This document shows positions 15,564-25,300 of a stretch of DNA of 64,000 nt, piece by piece (within the stretch, counting starts at the first letter, position 1; each line of letters begins with the position of its first letter). The notes beneath the pieces are model-generated. The model did not search any database. It was not told the origin of the DNA and saw only the letters and a list, made by a program, of their open reading frames with translations. The translations under genes and the position numbers were made by a program. Location of the stretch: assembly GCF_027667425.1 (NCBI RefSeq), contig NZ_JAQEGR010000003.1, forward strand, positions 1-64,000, read 5' to 3'. This DNA comes from Fusicatenibacter saccharivorans. Its GTDB lineage: Bacteria > Bacillota > Clostridia > Lachnospirales > Lachnospiraceae.

Positions 15564-16403
15564 TTAAACAACCGCAACCCCCGCCATCCCCAGTACCGCC
15601 GCAATCGCAAACAGCACCAGCAGATGCACCGGATAAAACGCATAAAATGGATACTTCAGATTCAATCCTCGTTTTCCGTTATAAAAATGCACCGGGATCA
15701 TCGCCAGAAAACAGGTGATTTCATTCAGGCTCAGCAGCGTAAGTACGGCGCAGCCAATTCCAATACAATACATCTTATTGTTACGCAGGTTATACATCAG
15801 AACAATCGTCAGAATTCCCATCGCACTGTAATCGGTTTTCAGCAGTGTAGCAACAGTGCATGCCGCTACGATCACCAGCAGTTTTCCAATGGAAACTTTC
15901 CAGTTGGCTCCCCGCCAGTTTGTACCGTCCTGATGCGTTTTTTCATCAATCTTCTGCAGGAAAATCATCATCACAAGGCCGATAAACAGAGTGAAAAATA
16001 CATTCTGATAATTCAGATAAAACGGTTTTCCCGCAAATGCAAGGTCAAACGGAACTTCTGAAACCAGTGCGAAAATACCAAGATTCAGAGCATACTTTTT
16101 CACATCATGTGTATGTAGAAATCCCTCAATTAACAGAAAACAGAAAATTGGAAAACTGATTCGTCCGATGGCACGCATAATCATGTCCGCGTAATAAATC
16201 ACAGCTGTGTTTCCTGTGGAGAGAAATGATGCGCCTCCGTCCGAAGCGTTCACCGCATCCAGAAGACCACGGGAAATCAGGATTCGGTCGAAAAGTACAG
16301 CTGCAGTGTGGTCGATCAGCATACAGACCATCGCAATGATTTTCAAGGTACTGCCGGGAATTTTACCGGCGCTTTTTACGGGTTTCGCAGTAGTAGCTGC
16401 CAT
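15564..16403 (-). CDS. TraX-family membrane protein
   Basis: This 279-residue polytopic membrane protein resembles TraX, the F-pilin acetylase family, whose chromosomal members have unknown roles. The conserved IAMVCMLIDHTAAVLF near the N-terminus (about 20-35), FPIFCFLLIEGFLHT and LVSEVPFDLAF are family features. About eight hydrophobic segments can be counted. The start at 16403 follows AAAGGATG; 15 upstream in-frame codons are not protein-like. A perfect consensus promoter and a structured leader lie upstream on the minus strand. Confidence 0.85.
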   Translation of the reverse strand: MAATTAKPVKSAGKIPGSTLKIIAMVCMLIDHTAAVLFDRILISRGLLDAVNASDGGASFLSTGNTAVIYYADMIMRAIGRISFPIFCFLLIEGFLHTHDVKKYALNLGIFALVSEVPFDLAFAGKPFYLNYQNVFFTLFIGLVMMIFLQKIDEKTHQDGTNWRGANWKVSIGKLLVIVAACTVATLLKTDYSAMGILTIVLMYNLRNNKMYCIGIGCAVLTLLSLNEITCFLAMIPVHFYNGKRGLNLKYPFYAFYPVHLLVLFAIAAVLGMAGVAVV

Positions 16404-16523
16404 ATAAAACATCCTTTCTGGAACGCAAACGAAAGGCAGACTGTGCAAGCCGTCTGCGGATCAGGTTCCTGTAACGACAAACAGCAGAAAATCCTGCTGT
16501 TTTGCCAGAGTTGTAATACTATG

Positions 16524-16552
16524 ATTATACGTTCTGAGGAGGTTAATGTCAA
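16524..16552 (-). promoter_or_regulatory. Consensus sigma-A promoter of the TraX gene
   Basis: On the minus strand TTGACA (16547-16552), exactly 17 bases, TATAAT (16524-16529). Both boxes match the consensus perfectly, predicting strong expression of a 110-base leader before the gene. Confidence 0.88.
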
Positions 16553-16647
16553 AGAAAAAACAGTTTGAAATAACGCAGAGTATGGAAGAATCTGCCAGTC
16601 GGGTAAATGAAAATAGAAAGCGTCTCCGGGCTCATCCCAAAACGAAC

Positions 16648-16691
16648 GGGGCAGCGTACCAATTCGTAAACCAGAATTGGTACGCTGCCCC
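16648..16691 (-). terminator. 18-bp perfect stem after the MBL hydrolase gene
   Basis: The arms at 16648-16665 and 16674-16691 (GGGGCAGCGTACCAATTC and its complement) pair perfectly around an 8-base loop, directly after the stop of the minus-strand MBL gene. The following U tract is weak. Confidence 0.7.
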
Positions 16692-16696
16692 GTATT

Positions 16697-17572
16697 TTAA
16701 AATACATCCAGGTCTTTTCCGTTCACGACATATCCATCATACCCTGCATCCCGGATTTCATCCAGTATCGCAGTATCGCGCCATGCCATCTCGGCGGCAA
16801 GGTTTTTGTGGTTATCCTGTACATTCATATGGTAAATCCGGTGATACGTAACGAGCAGTTTCGGATTTGCCTTTTTTGCAACACCGGCAAGATCCGTGCT
16901 TAACGTATGCACTTCCCGGTGGTATTTCTGCCATTTTGGTTCGCGGCAGGAGATTCCGGCGGCGTATTCCACTTCGTGCAGCAGGATATCACAGCCTTTC
17001 GATTTTTCTGCCACGAGATCCAGCGGAGCGGTATCGCCGGTGATGACGATTGTGCGGTCCGGTGTGGTGAATTTATAGCCGTAGCATTCCAGTGTTCCGT
17101 GGCTGACCGGAAAAGCCTCCACCGTAACCAGGTCATCCCGGTAGACAATGCCGGATTCAATTTCTGTTACCTCAACGCGGTAGCCGGATTCGTTTGCTTT
17201 TTCGAAACCGTGAATTCGGAAATCAATGTCGGTTTCATAGGCCTGTAAGATATGATCGGTCATGTGCTGTAAGCCCTTTGGCCCGAAAACTTTCAATGGA
17301 ACCGGGCGCTCCAGCACCCACGGAGTAAAAATCAGATCCGGGTACCCTGCGGTATGGTCTGTGTGAAGGTGCGTACAGAAGGCAACGGTCAGAAGATCCG
17401 GCCGCAGGGCATCCACGCCGTTAAAATAGGCGGCTGAGGCCTGGCGGACAACGCCAGGGCCAAAATCTACCAGATAAGCACGGTCACCGACCACGACAGC
17501 GGAGGAAGGTCCGTTGGCATTCGGACACGCATTTGGTGTGCCGGTTCCGAGAAGAACAAGTTTTGTCTGCAT
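16697..17572 (-). CDS. Metallo-beta-lactamase-fold hydrolase (RNase Z / arylsulfatase-like group)
   Basis: The 291-residue protein starts with KLVLLGTGTPN and has the zinc motif THLHTDHTAGYPDL. It also has VITGDTAP, a late VTYHRIYH histidine and the HEVEY segment, a pattern shared by RNase Z-like and AtsA-like MBL enzymes. It is too divergent to call tRNA 3' processing. The start at 17572 is preceded by an AGGAAAAGAGAAAG purine tract; a 48-codon in-frame extension is Lys/Gln-rich and non-family. It follows nhaC by 73 bases on the same strand. Confidence 0.82.
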   Translation of the reverse strand: MQTKLVLLGTGTPNACPNANGPSSAVVVGDRAYLVDFGPGVVRQASAAYFNGVDALRPDLLTVAFCTHLHTDHTAGYPDLIFTPWVLERPVPLKVFGPKGLQHMTDHILQAYETDIDFRIHGFEKANESGYRVEVTEIESGIVYRDDLVTVEAFPVSHGTLECYGYKFTTPDRTIVITGDTAPLDLVAEKSKGCDILLHEVEYAAGISCREPKWQKYHREVHTLSTDLAGVAKKANPKLLVTYHRIYHMNVQDNHKNLAAEMAWRDTAILDEIRDAGYDGYVVNGKDLDVF

Positions 17573-17645
17573 TCTTTCTCTTTTCCTTTTCTTTTTTTGT
17601 TTCTGTTTCTGTTTATGATTTTCTGTTACGATTTCTGCTTTTGCC

Positions 17646-19061
17646 TTATTTCTCTTCTTTTGATTCATTGTTTTTGGTTTCCGGAAGATGCTTAATGGAA
17701 ATTCCGGTAAATCCATAGAAAATACTGAAAACCGGGGTCAGGTAAAGCAGGAATAAGTACGGGAAAAATGCCGACCATGCAACACCAAGTGTGCCGGCCA
17801 TGTATACGCCGTAGCCATGCCATGGAATCATAGGACCAGCCATAGTTCCGGAGTCTTCGAGGCAGCGGGAAAGAATTTCCGGTGCAACCTTGCGCTCTTG
17901 AAAGACAGGTGCCATCAGACGGCCGGTCAGAACGTGTGCCATCGGCTGGGAGCAGCTGATGAGGCTGGTCACGTAACCGACAATCATCGTTGCCAGGATC
18001 ATACCTCCATCGCTGTTGATTCTCTTTACAATCGCCTGAAGAATGTGATCCAGTACACCGAGTTTTTCCAGCATGCCGCCCATGCCGACAGCAAAGCAGA
18101 TAATGGCTACGTACTGGAGCATGCTTCCCATGCCGCCGCGGTTTAAGATGGATTGTAATACCGGTTCTTCGATTGTGGTTGTGTAACCGTTGTAAGCTGT
18201 GCGGATGATGCCCTGCAGAGTATCGTGCTGCACAAAATAGGAAACAAATCCGGCAGCGAAGCTGGAAAGACCAAGTGCAGAGATCGCATTTACTTTGCAG
18301 AGGAGCAATACAATAATCAGGATGGCAGGGATCATGGTAATCCATCCGAGCTGGAATTCACCGTTTAAAGCATCGATGTAAACGGTAATGCTTCCCTCGG
18401 TATAGCTTCCGCTGGTCTGCTGGAAACCGAGAATAGTAAAAAGAATTAAGGTTATCACATATGTTGGAAGGGTGGTCCAGAGCATCGAGCGGATATGATC
18501 GCCAAGTTTGGCATCTGCAACGGCCGGAGCAAGGTTTGTGGTATCGGAAAGAGGACTTAATTTGTCACCGAACATGGCACCGCAGATGACAGCACCGGCT
18601 ACCATGCCAGGATGGATACCCATGGCGTTTCCGATCGCCATCATGGCAACACCTGCGCTTCCGGCGGAACCATAGGAAGTACCGGTTACAATACTCAAAA
18701 TGGAGCAGAACAGCAGCGTCAGAGGCAGCAGCCAGGACGGGTTAATCATTTTTAAGCCCCAGGAAATGATGGTGGCAATGGTGCCACTCTGCAGCCAGGT
18801 GCCGATCATGACACCGATGGCCATCAGAAGGCAGAGCGTCGGGACGACCATACGGATGGCATCGTATGCGCCGGCAACAATGTTGGCGTAAGAAATACCG
18901 AAAATCTTACAAAACAGATAGATAAAAATCCAGCTTGCAAACAGGCCGATCATAGGACCGCCGGTTTTCAGGCGGATACAGACTGCGACGGATACGATGA
19001 TCAGCAGCAGCAAAAGCAGTGACTGTGGCAGATTGAGTTTTTTTTCTTTCGTTCCGCTCAT
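17646..19061 (-). CDS. nhaC: NhaC-family Na+/H+ antiporter
   Basis: This 471-residue protein with about 11-12 membrane segments exchanges cytoplasmic sodium for protons. The NhaC signature is clear: GTSYGSAGSAGVAMM, MFGDKLSPLSDTTNLAPAVA, and SCSQPMAHVLTGRLMAPVF near the C-terminus. GGGGGA before the ATG at 19061 fixes the start; the in-frame ATG at 19076 is too close to it. It is upstream of, and probably co-transcribed with, the MBL hydrolase. Confidence 0.92.
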   Translation of the reverse strand: MSGTKEKKLNLPQSLLLLLLIIVSVAVCIRLKTGGPMIGLFASWIFIYLFCKIFGISYANIVAGAYDAIRMVVPTLCLLMAIGVMIGTWLQSGTIATIISWGLKMINPSWLLPLTLLFCSILSIVTGTSYGSAGSAGVAMMAIGNAMGIHPGMVAGAVICGAMFGDKLSPLSDTTNLAPAVADAKLGDHIRSMLWTTLPTYVITLILFTILGFQQTSGSYTEGSITVYIDALNGEFQLGWITMIPAILIIVLLLCKVNAISALGLSSFAAGFVSYFVQHDTLQGIIRTAYNGYTTTIEEPVLQSILNRGGMGSMLQYVAIICFAVGMGGMLEKLGVLDHILQAIVKRINSDGGMILATMIVGYVTSLISCSQPMAHVLTGRLMAPVFQERKVAPEILSRCLEDSGTMAGPMIPWHGYGVYMAGTLGVAWSAFFPYLFLLYLTPVFSIFYGFTGISIKHLPETKNNESKEEK

Positions 19062-19173
19062 AAAAAAATCCCCCATTCATAGGTAAAATGATTTGCCCAT
19101 TCAACGCGTTAAAGTAGAAAAGACATGTAATATATTATAATGGTGAAATGCAGAAAAAGCAAGGGAAATTCTC

Positions 19174-19202
19174 TTGATTTTTTGTTCTATGGTTGCTATA
19201 AT
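19174..19202 (+). promoter_or_regulatory. Promoter of the cobW pair
   Basis: TTGATT (19174-19179), 17 bases, TATAAT (19197-19202), about 85 bases before the first CobW gene. Confidence 0.72.
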
Positions 19203-19287
19203 AAGCGTGAGTGTGGGGCGGAGGATAAACTTCGGCCCTTTTGCAGCTAACTATAAACGGAATCAACAAGATAAAGAGGTTAAATCA

Positions 19288-20475
19288 ATGACAAGAATAG
19301 ACATTATTTCAGGTTTCCTGGGCGCAGGAAAAACAACCCTGATCAAAAAACTCCTCGGAGACGCACTGAAAGGCCAGCAGGTTGTCCTGATCGAGAACGA
19401 ATTCGGTGAAATCGGAATCGACGGAGGCTTCTTAAAAGATGCCGGTATCGAAATCCGTGAAATGAACTCCGGCTGCATCTGCTGCTCTCTTGTGGGAGAC
19501 TTCGGCGCAGCATTAAAAGACGTTATCACCAAATATCACCCGGACCGCATCATCATCGAGCCGTCCGGCGTAGGTAAACTCTCCGACGTCATCAAAGCGG
19601 TTGACGGCGTAGAAAAAGAAGCAGGCGTAGCCCTGAATTCCGCAACAACCGTAGTCGACGTTATGAAATGCAAAATGTATCTCAGAAACTTCGGCGAATT
19701 CTTCGAGAATCAGGTAAAGAGCGCAGGAACCATCATCCTGAGCCGTACCGATAAAGCCGATACGGAAAAAGTAGAGGCAGCTGTAAAAATGCTCCGCGAA
19801 CTGAATCCGGAAGCACACATTATTACCACACCGGTTGAAGTACTGGGTGGTAAGAAAGTACTCGATACGATGGAAGGTGCCATCATCAACCTTGCGCAGG
19901 TAGAAGAGGAAGAGCATCATCACCATCATCATGACCACGACGAGTGCTGCTGCGGCCATGACCACGATGAGGAGCATGAGCACCATCATCACGATCATGA
20001 TGAGGACGAACATGAACATCATCACCACGACCATGACGGCGAGTGCTGCTGCGGCCACGATCACGACGAGGAGCATGAACATCATCACCACGACCATGAT
20101 GACGAGTGCTGTTGCGGCCATGATCACGACCATGAGCATCATCATCACCACGATGACGAGTGCGGATGCGGTCATGATCATCATCACCATCATCACGCAG
20201 ACGAAGTTTTCACAAGCTGGGGTCAGGAGACTGTGAAGACCTTTACCAAAGAGCAGATCGAAGGCATCTTAAAGAAACTTTCCGAGGATACCGCTTATGG
20301 TATGGTTCTTCGGGCCAAAGGTATGGTAGCAGGCGCCGACGGACAGTGGATCTATTTCGATATGGTTCCGGAAGAGTACGAAGTACGTGACGGAGCACCG
20401 GAATTCACCGGAAGAATCTGTGTCATCGGTTCCAAATTAGCAGAAGATAAGCTGGCAGAGCTGTTCGGACTGTAA
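19288..20475 (+). CDS. CobW/COG0523 GTPase with long His/Cys-rich metal-binding segment
   Basis: COG0523 GTPases act as metal chaperones or insertases. This 395-residue protein has Walker A GFLGAGKTTLI, the conserved GCICCSL metal motif, IEPSGVGKL, and SRTDKAD as the guanine-specificity-like motif. Residues about 207-310 are a low-complexity segment of repeating HHHHDHD-ECCCGHDHDEEHE units, with four CCCG or CGCG clusters and dozens of histidines, ahead of the C-terminal CobW domain. It clearly binds metal, most likely zinc or nickel; which one is inference. The start at 19288 follows GAGGT. A terminator follows, then a second CobW. Confidence 0.92.
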   Translation: MTRIDIISGFLGAGKTTLIKKLLGDALKGQQVVLIENEFGEIGIDGGFLKDAGIEIREMNSGCICCSLVGDFGAALKDVITKYHPDRIIIEPSGVGKLSDVIKAVDGVEKEAGVALNSATTVVDVMKCKMYLRNFGEFFENQVKSAGTIILSRTDKADTEKVEAAVKMLRELNPEAHIITTPVEVLGGKKVLDTMEGAIINLAQVEEEEHHHHHHDHDECCCGHDHDEEHEHHHHDHDEDEHEHHHHDHDGECCCGHDHDEEHEHHHHDHDDECCCGHDHDHEHHHHHDDECGCGHDHHHHHHADEVFTSWGQETVKTFTKEQIEGILKKLSEDTAYGMVLRAKGMVAGADGQWIYFDMVPEEYEVRDGAPEFTGRICVIGSKLAEDKLAELFGL

Positions 20476-20530
20476 AAATACAAAGTAGCTGCGAAAATTA
20501 CGGTCCGCAGGGTACCTGTGAACTGTAGTG

Positions 20531-20573
20531 AAGCTGCCGCATCAGAAACAAAATCCGATGTGGCAGCTTTTTT
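20531..20573 (+). terminator. Terminator between the two cobW genes
   Basis: AAGCTGCCGCATC (20531-20543) pairs with GATGTGGCAGCTT (20557-20569) and is followed by a T run. Confidence 0.82.
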
Positions 20574-20597
20574 CTTGATTTAGAGACAAAGCAAAAG

Positions 20598-20650
20598 GTA
20601 CGCCCGGAATCTTAGCCGCAAAAGCAAGTGCAGAAAGATTCCGGGAGTAC
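20598..20650 (+). promoter_or_regulatory. Hairpin in the leader of the second cobW gene
   Basis: GTACGCCCGGAATCTT (20598-20613) pairs with AAGATTCCGGGAGTAC (20635-20650) with one mismatch, ending about 16 bases before the ribosome site GGAGG. With a terminator just upstream, it may control readthrough expression or stabilise the RNA. Confidence 0.5.
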
Positions 20651-20673
20651 GTCAAAGACAACGGAGGTACAAA

Positions 20674-21633
20674 ATGTACGAAGAAGACGAAGTAGAAATT
20701 CCGATTTATCTCATAACAGGATTTCTGGAGAGTGGAAAAACCTCTTTTATCAATTTTACCGTAGCACAGGACTATTTCCAGATCGACGGACCGACCCTTC
20801 TGATCACAACCGAAGAAGGTGAAGTAGAGTACGACGAAAAAGAACTGCTCAAACACAACACCGTCCTGGAAATCGTAGAAGGACCAGAGCAGTTTACCCT
20901 GGATTACCTGAAAAAACTGAACCGCAAATACCGCCCGGAGCGAATCATTCTCGAATACAACCCGCTCTGGAGCGTAAAAAAACTCGAAGAAATGGAACTG
21001 CCGCGCGGTTGGGGCATCGTACAGGAGATCGTGACCGTCGACGCAAGCTGCTTCCAGATTTATATGCAGAATATGAAATCCGTCTTCATGGAGATGGCAA
21101 AAAATGCGGATATGGTTATGTTCAACCGCTGTCGTCCGGAAGATCCGCTTCCGGCATTCCGCCGCAGCATCAAAGTAGTCAATCAGGCATGCGACGTTCT
21201 GTTTGAGAATGAAGAAGGCGAAATTGACAACATTTTTGAGGATCAGATGCCGTTTGATACCGATGCCGATGTGATCGAGATTGATGACGCCGATTACGGG
21301 ATCTGGTATGTCGATATGGGCGACAACCCGGAGCGTTACGAGGGCAAGACTGTTCATTTCCGCGGTATGGTATTAAAGAGCAAGGATGTCGGAGCCGATT
21401 TCTTTGTTCCGGGCCGTATGGCAATGACCTGCTGTGCAGATGATACTTCTTTTATCGGCTATGTCTGCAAATGCGCAAGCGCCAAATCTCTCGTAATGGG
21501 TTCCTGGGTTGACGTGACTGCAACGGTAAAATGGGGCTATATGAAGGTTTACGACGGCGAAGGCCCGGTTCTGTATGCAAAAGAAATCAAACCGGCCAAA
21601 AAGCCGGAGAGCGAACTGGTATATTTTAACTAA
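20674..21633 (+). CDS. CobW-type GTPase fused to a DUF1980/YcgQ-like C-terminal domain
   Basis: The 319-residue protein starts with a CobW-like GTPase domain (about 1-190; Walker A GFLESGKTSFI). The CxCC metal motif that normally follows is absent; TTEEGEVEYDEKE occupies its place. Residues about 205-305 resemble the DUF1980/TIGR03943 domain of YcgQ-type proteins: GKTVHFRGMV, FVPGRMAMTCCADD, then a GYVCKC cysteine pair. The domain is usually linked to metal-responsive permeases. The acidic start and loss of the CxCC motif suggest a partner role to the His-rich CobW upstream. GGAGG lies before the ATG. Confidence 0.82.
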   Translation: MYEEDEVEIPIYLITGFLESGKTSFINFTVAQDYFQIDGPTLLITTEEGEVEYDEKELLKHNTVLEIVEGPEQFTLDYLKKLNRKYRPERIILEYNPLWSVKKLEEMELPRGWGIVQEIVTVDASCFQIYMQNMKSVFMEMAKNADMVMFNRCRPEDPLPAFRRSIKVVNQACDVLFENEEGEIDNIFEDQMPFDTDADVIEIDDADYGIWYVDMGDNPERYEGKTVHFRGMVLKSKDVGADFFVPGRMAMTCCADDTSFIGYVCKCASAKSLVMGSWVDVTATVKWGYMKVYDGEGPVLYAKEIKPAKKPESELVYFN

Positions 21634-21654
21634 AGAAAAAGAACAATCATACAT

Positions 21655-21700
21655 CAGACAACAGAGGGCAGGGAAAGTTTTTTCTGCTCTCTGTTGTCTG
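21655..21700 (+). promoter_or_regulatory. 17-bp hairpin before the pth ribosome site
   Basis: CAGACAACAGAGGGCAG (21655-21671) pairs with CTGCTCTCTGTTGTCTG (21684-21700) with one G-T wobble. The T run is in the loop rather than after the stem, so it is not a standard terminator. The pth ribosome site starts 6 bases later. Confidence 0.5.
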
Positions 21701-21716
21701 CATTGCAGGAGGAAGT

Positions 21717-22301
21717 ATGTTTATTATAGTAGGTTTGGGAAATCCGACGCGCCAGTATGAGGGCACGAAGCACAACGTCGGATTCGACACCATCGATTAC
21801 CTGATCGACGAATATCAGATCCCGTCTTCCGGTGCAGGCCACAAGGCGCTGTTCGGAAAGGGCATGATCGCAGGCCAGAAAGTCATTGTCGCAAAGCCGA
21901 TGACATATATGAACCTGAGCGGTGAGTCCGTGCGGGAGCTGGTGAACTATTACAAAGTGAATCCGGAGAGCGAGCTGATCGTGGTTTACGATGATATCAG
22001 CCTGGCGCCGGGACAGATCCGTATCCGCAAAAAAGGAAGCGCGGGCGGCCACAATGGCATCAAAAACATCATCGCCAATCTCGGTACCGACCGTTTTATG
22101 CGTGTGAAAGTCGGTGTCGGTGAGAAACCGAAAAACTGGGATCTGGCGGACTACGTGTTAAGTCCGTTTACGAAAGACGAACGTCCCCTTGTAAATCTGG
22201 CGATCGAGCATGCGGCAAAAGCGATCGAGCAGATGCTGAACGGGGATGTGGACGCAGCTATGAATGAGTATAACCGCAAATCTGCAAACCCGGCAGAGTA
22301 A
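21717..22301 (+). CDS. pth: Peptidyl-tRNA hydrolase
   Basis: Pth frees tRNA from peptidyl-tRNA dropped by stalled ribosomes. The 194-residue protein has the active-site residues: Asn in VGLGNPT, the catalytic His in KHNVGFD, MTYMNLSG, VVYDDISLAPG and GGHNGIKNI. AGGAGG precedes the start. The gene is directly upstream of mfd (5 bases apart), a conserved arrangement in Firmicutes. Confidence 0.97.
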   Translation: MFIIVGLGNPTRQYEGTKHNVGFDTIDYLIDEYQIPSSGAGHKALFGKGMIAGQKVIVAKPMTYMNLSGESVRELVNYYKVNPESELIVVYDDISLAPGQIRIRKKGSAGGHNGIKNIIANLGTDRFMRVKVGVGEKPKNWDLADYVLSPFTKDERPLVNLAIEHAAKAIEQMLNGDVDAAMNEYNRKSANPAE

Positions 22302-22306
22302 GGAAA

Positions 22307-25300
22307 ATGAAAGCGTTATTAGAACCGATCAAAGAAATTGCCCGTTTTGACGAGCTGTTCCGTGATCTGAAAAAAGGAATCGCAGGTGTGACGGTGATCT
22401 CGGGCTGTCTGGAAAGCCAGAAAGCCCACATGATCGCAGGCCTCTCCGAGGATGCCCCGGTGCGGCTTCTGATCGCGGAAAATGAATTAAAAGCAAAAGA
22501 ATTATATGAGGATTACCGGCTGTACGATGCGGAGACGCTGTATTATCCGGCGAAGGACCTGATTTTCTATCAGGCAGACATTCACGGAAATCTGCTGATC
22601 CGTCAGCGGCTTCAGGTGATCCAGGCACTTCTTGAGCGGAAGGAAGTTACCATCATCACCAGTGTAGGGGGATGTATGGACTTTCTTCTGCCTCTTGGCG
22701 TGTTCGAAAAACATTGCATCCATCTGCGCAATGACAGCGAATTCGATCTGGATAAAATAAGAAAAGAGCTGGTGCGGCTCGGCTATGAGAGTACCTTTCA
22801 GGTGGAGTCGACCGGCCAGTTTTCCGTCCGCGGCGGCATTCTCGATATTTATCCGCTGACGGAACAGAACCCGATCCGGATTGAGCTCTGGGGCGATGAG
22901 ATAGATTCCATCCGAAGCTTCGATGCGGAGAGCCAGCGGTCGATTGAAAACCTCGAGGAAATCACAATCTATCCGGCATCGGAGCTGATTTTAACAGAGA
23001 ATACGATTGCGCGCGGTGTGAAAGCGATTAAAAAAGAGGCAAAAGCGCAGAGCACAAAGTTCCGCGACAAGATGATGACGGAGGAAGCGGCGCGTATCCG
23101 CCATGCGGCAGAGGAAATCTGCGATCAGATCGGCGAGGGCGAAATTCTGCAGGGAGCGGAGCAGTATCTTCATTATTTTTATCCGGAGACCGTCTCGTTT
23201 CTTGAGTATCTGCCGGAGAACAGCCGCATTTTCCTAGATGAGCCGAACCGCATCATCGAGTGTGCCGATGCGCTGGAAGCAGAATTTCAGGAGAGCGTGA
23301 GCCACCGTCTCGAAAAGGGATACCTCCTGCCGGGACAGGCGAAGCTGATGTGCAGTACGGCGGAGCTTGTGGCAAAACTGAACCGCTGCGGCTGTGTTGC
23401 CGTGTCGCTGATGGAGCCGCAGAAGGGCGAGTGGAATATCCGTGACGAGTTCAGTGTGACGGTGAAATCGGTTAATTCGTATAACAATCAGTTCCCGCTT
23501 CTGGTAAAAGATCTGAAATCCTGGAAAAAAGCGGGTTACCGTATTGTACTGGCGAGTCCGTCGCGGACGAGGGCGCAGCATCTGGCGGAGGACCTGCAGA
23601 ATGAGGAGATTCCGGCCTTCTACAGCGAGAATGAGAAGCGTGTTCTGAAACCGGGCGAGGTCATGCTGATCCACGGCGCGGCCCGCAGAGGCTTTGAATA
23701 TCCGATGCAGAAATTTGTGCTGATTACAGAGACGGATATTTTTGGAAAAGAGAAGAAGAAAAACCGGAAGAAATCGGAGTATTCCGGTCAGAAAATCCAG
23801 AATTTTGCGGATCTTTCGATCGGTGACTATGTCGTGCACGAGAGCCACGGTCTTGGTATTTACCGCGGCATCGAGAAAATTGAGATGGACCGCGTAACGC
23901 GTGATTATATGAAAATCGAGTATGCGGGCGGATCGAACCTCTATGTGCTGGCCACCCAGCTCGATACGCTGCAGAAGTATGCGTCCGGCGAAGCTGCAAA
24001 GGTGCCGAAGCTGAATAAGATCGGCGGTCAGGAATGGAATAAGACGAAAACACGGGTTCGCCATGCGGTAAAAAATATCGCACAGGATCTTGTGAAGCTG
24101 TATGCCGAGCGGCAGGCGTCATCCGGCTATCAGTTTGGAAAGGATACAATCTGGCAGAAGGAATTTGAGGAACTGTTTCCGTTTGAGGAGACGGACGATC
24201 AGCTTGCGGCGATCGAGGCGACAAAGGCGGATATGGAGAGTAAAAAGATCATGGACCGCCTGATCTGCGGCGATGTCGGATACGGCAAAACCGAGGTTGC
24301 AATCCGTGCAGCGTTCAAGGCAGTACAGGAGAGCAAACAGGTCGTCTACCTCGTTCCGACCACTATTCTGGCACAGCAGCATTACAATACGTTCGTTGAG
24401 CGCATGAAGGACTTTCCGGTGCGCGTTGATCTTCTGTGCCGGTTCCGCACGCCGGCAGAGCAGAAAAAAACGCTGGAGGATCTGAAAAAAGGACTCGTGG
24501 ATATTGTCATCGGAACACACCGCGTTCTGTCGAAGGACGTAAAGTTCAAAGATCTTGGCCTTCTGATTGTCGATGAGGAGCAGCGGTTCGGCGTGACGCA
24601 TAAAGAAAAAATCAAACAGCTGCAAAAAAATGTGGATGTTCTGACACTGACGGCGACGCCGATTCCACGTACCATGCACATGAGCCTGATCGGCATCCGG
24701 GATATGAGTGTGCTCGAGGAAGCACCGCAGGATCGCCAGCCGATCCAGACCTTTGTCTGTGAATACAATGAAGAAATGGTCCGCGAGGCGATTAACCGTG
24801 AACTTGCGCGGGGCGGGCAGGTTTACTATGTCTATAACCGTGTCCAGTCGATTGCGGATATGGCGAACACGATCCAGAAGCTCGTGCCGGATGCAAATGT
24901 GGGCTTTGCGCACGGGCAGATGAAGGAGCGCGAGCTCGAGAAGATCATGTACGGCTTTATCAACGGAGAGATCGATGTGCTCGTGTCAACAACGATCATT
25001 GAGACAGGACTCGATATTTCGAATGTCAACACGATGATTATCCACGATTCCGACCAGATGGGACTGTCACAGCTCTATCAGCTCCGCGGCCGTGTCGGTA
25101 GGTCGAACCGGACGTCGTATGCGTTTCTGATGTACCGCAGAAACAAGATGTTGAAGGAAGTGGCGGAGAAGCGTCTCCATGCGATCCGTGAATTTACGGA
25201 GATGGGAAGCGGCTTTAAAATTGCAATGCGTGATCTTGAGATCCGAGGCGCCGGAAATCTGCTGGGCGCAGAGCAGTCGGGCCATATGGAATCGGTTGGA

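Noticed and set aside
16546..16851. 101-codon frame with GAGGAGG just before its ATG
   Set aside because: The GGAGG and ATG region is the spacer and -35 box of the perfect TraX promoter on the other strand, and the frame runs through an 18-bp terminator stem into the antisense of the MBL gene.
19513..20196. 227-codon minus-strand frame rich in Met and Val
   Set aside because: It is the antisense shadow of the His/Asp codon repeats of the CobW gene.
20587..20691. In-frame stretch that looks coding (AKGTPGILAAKASAERFREY) before the second cobW
   Set aside because: No start codon opens it, and most of it is the two arms of the leader hairpin at 20598-20650.
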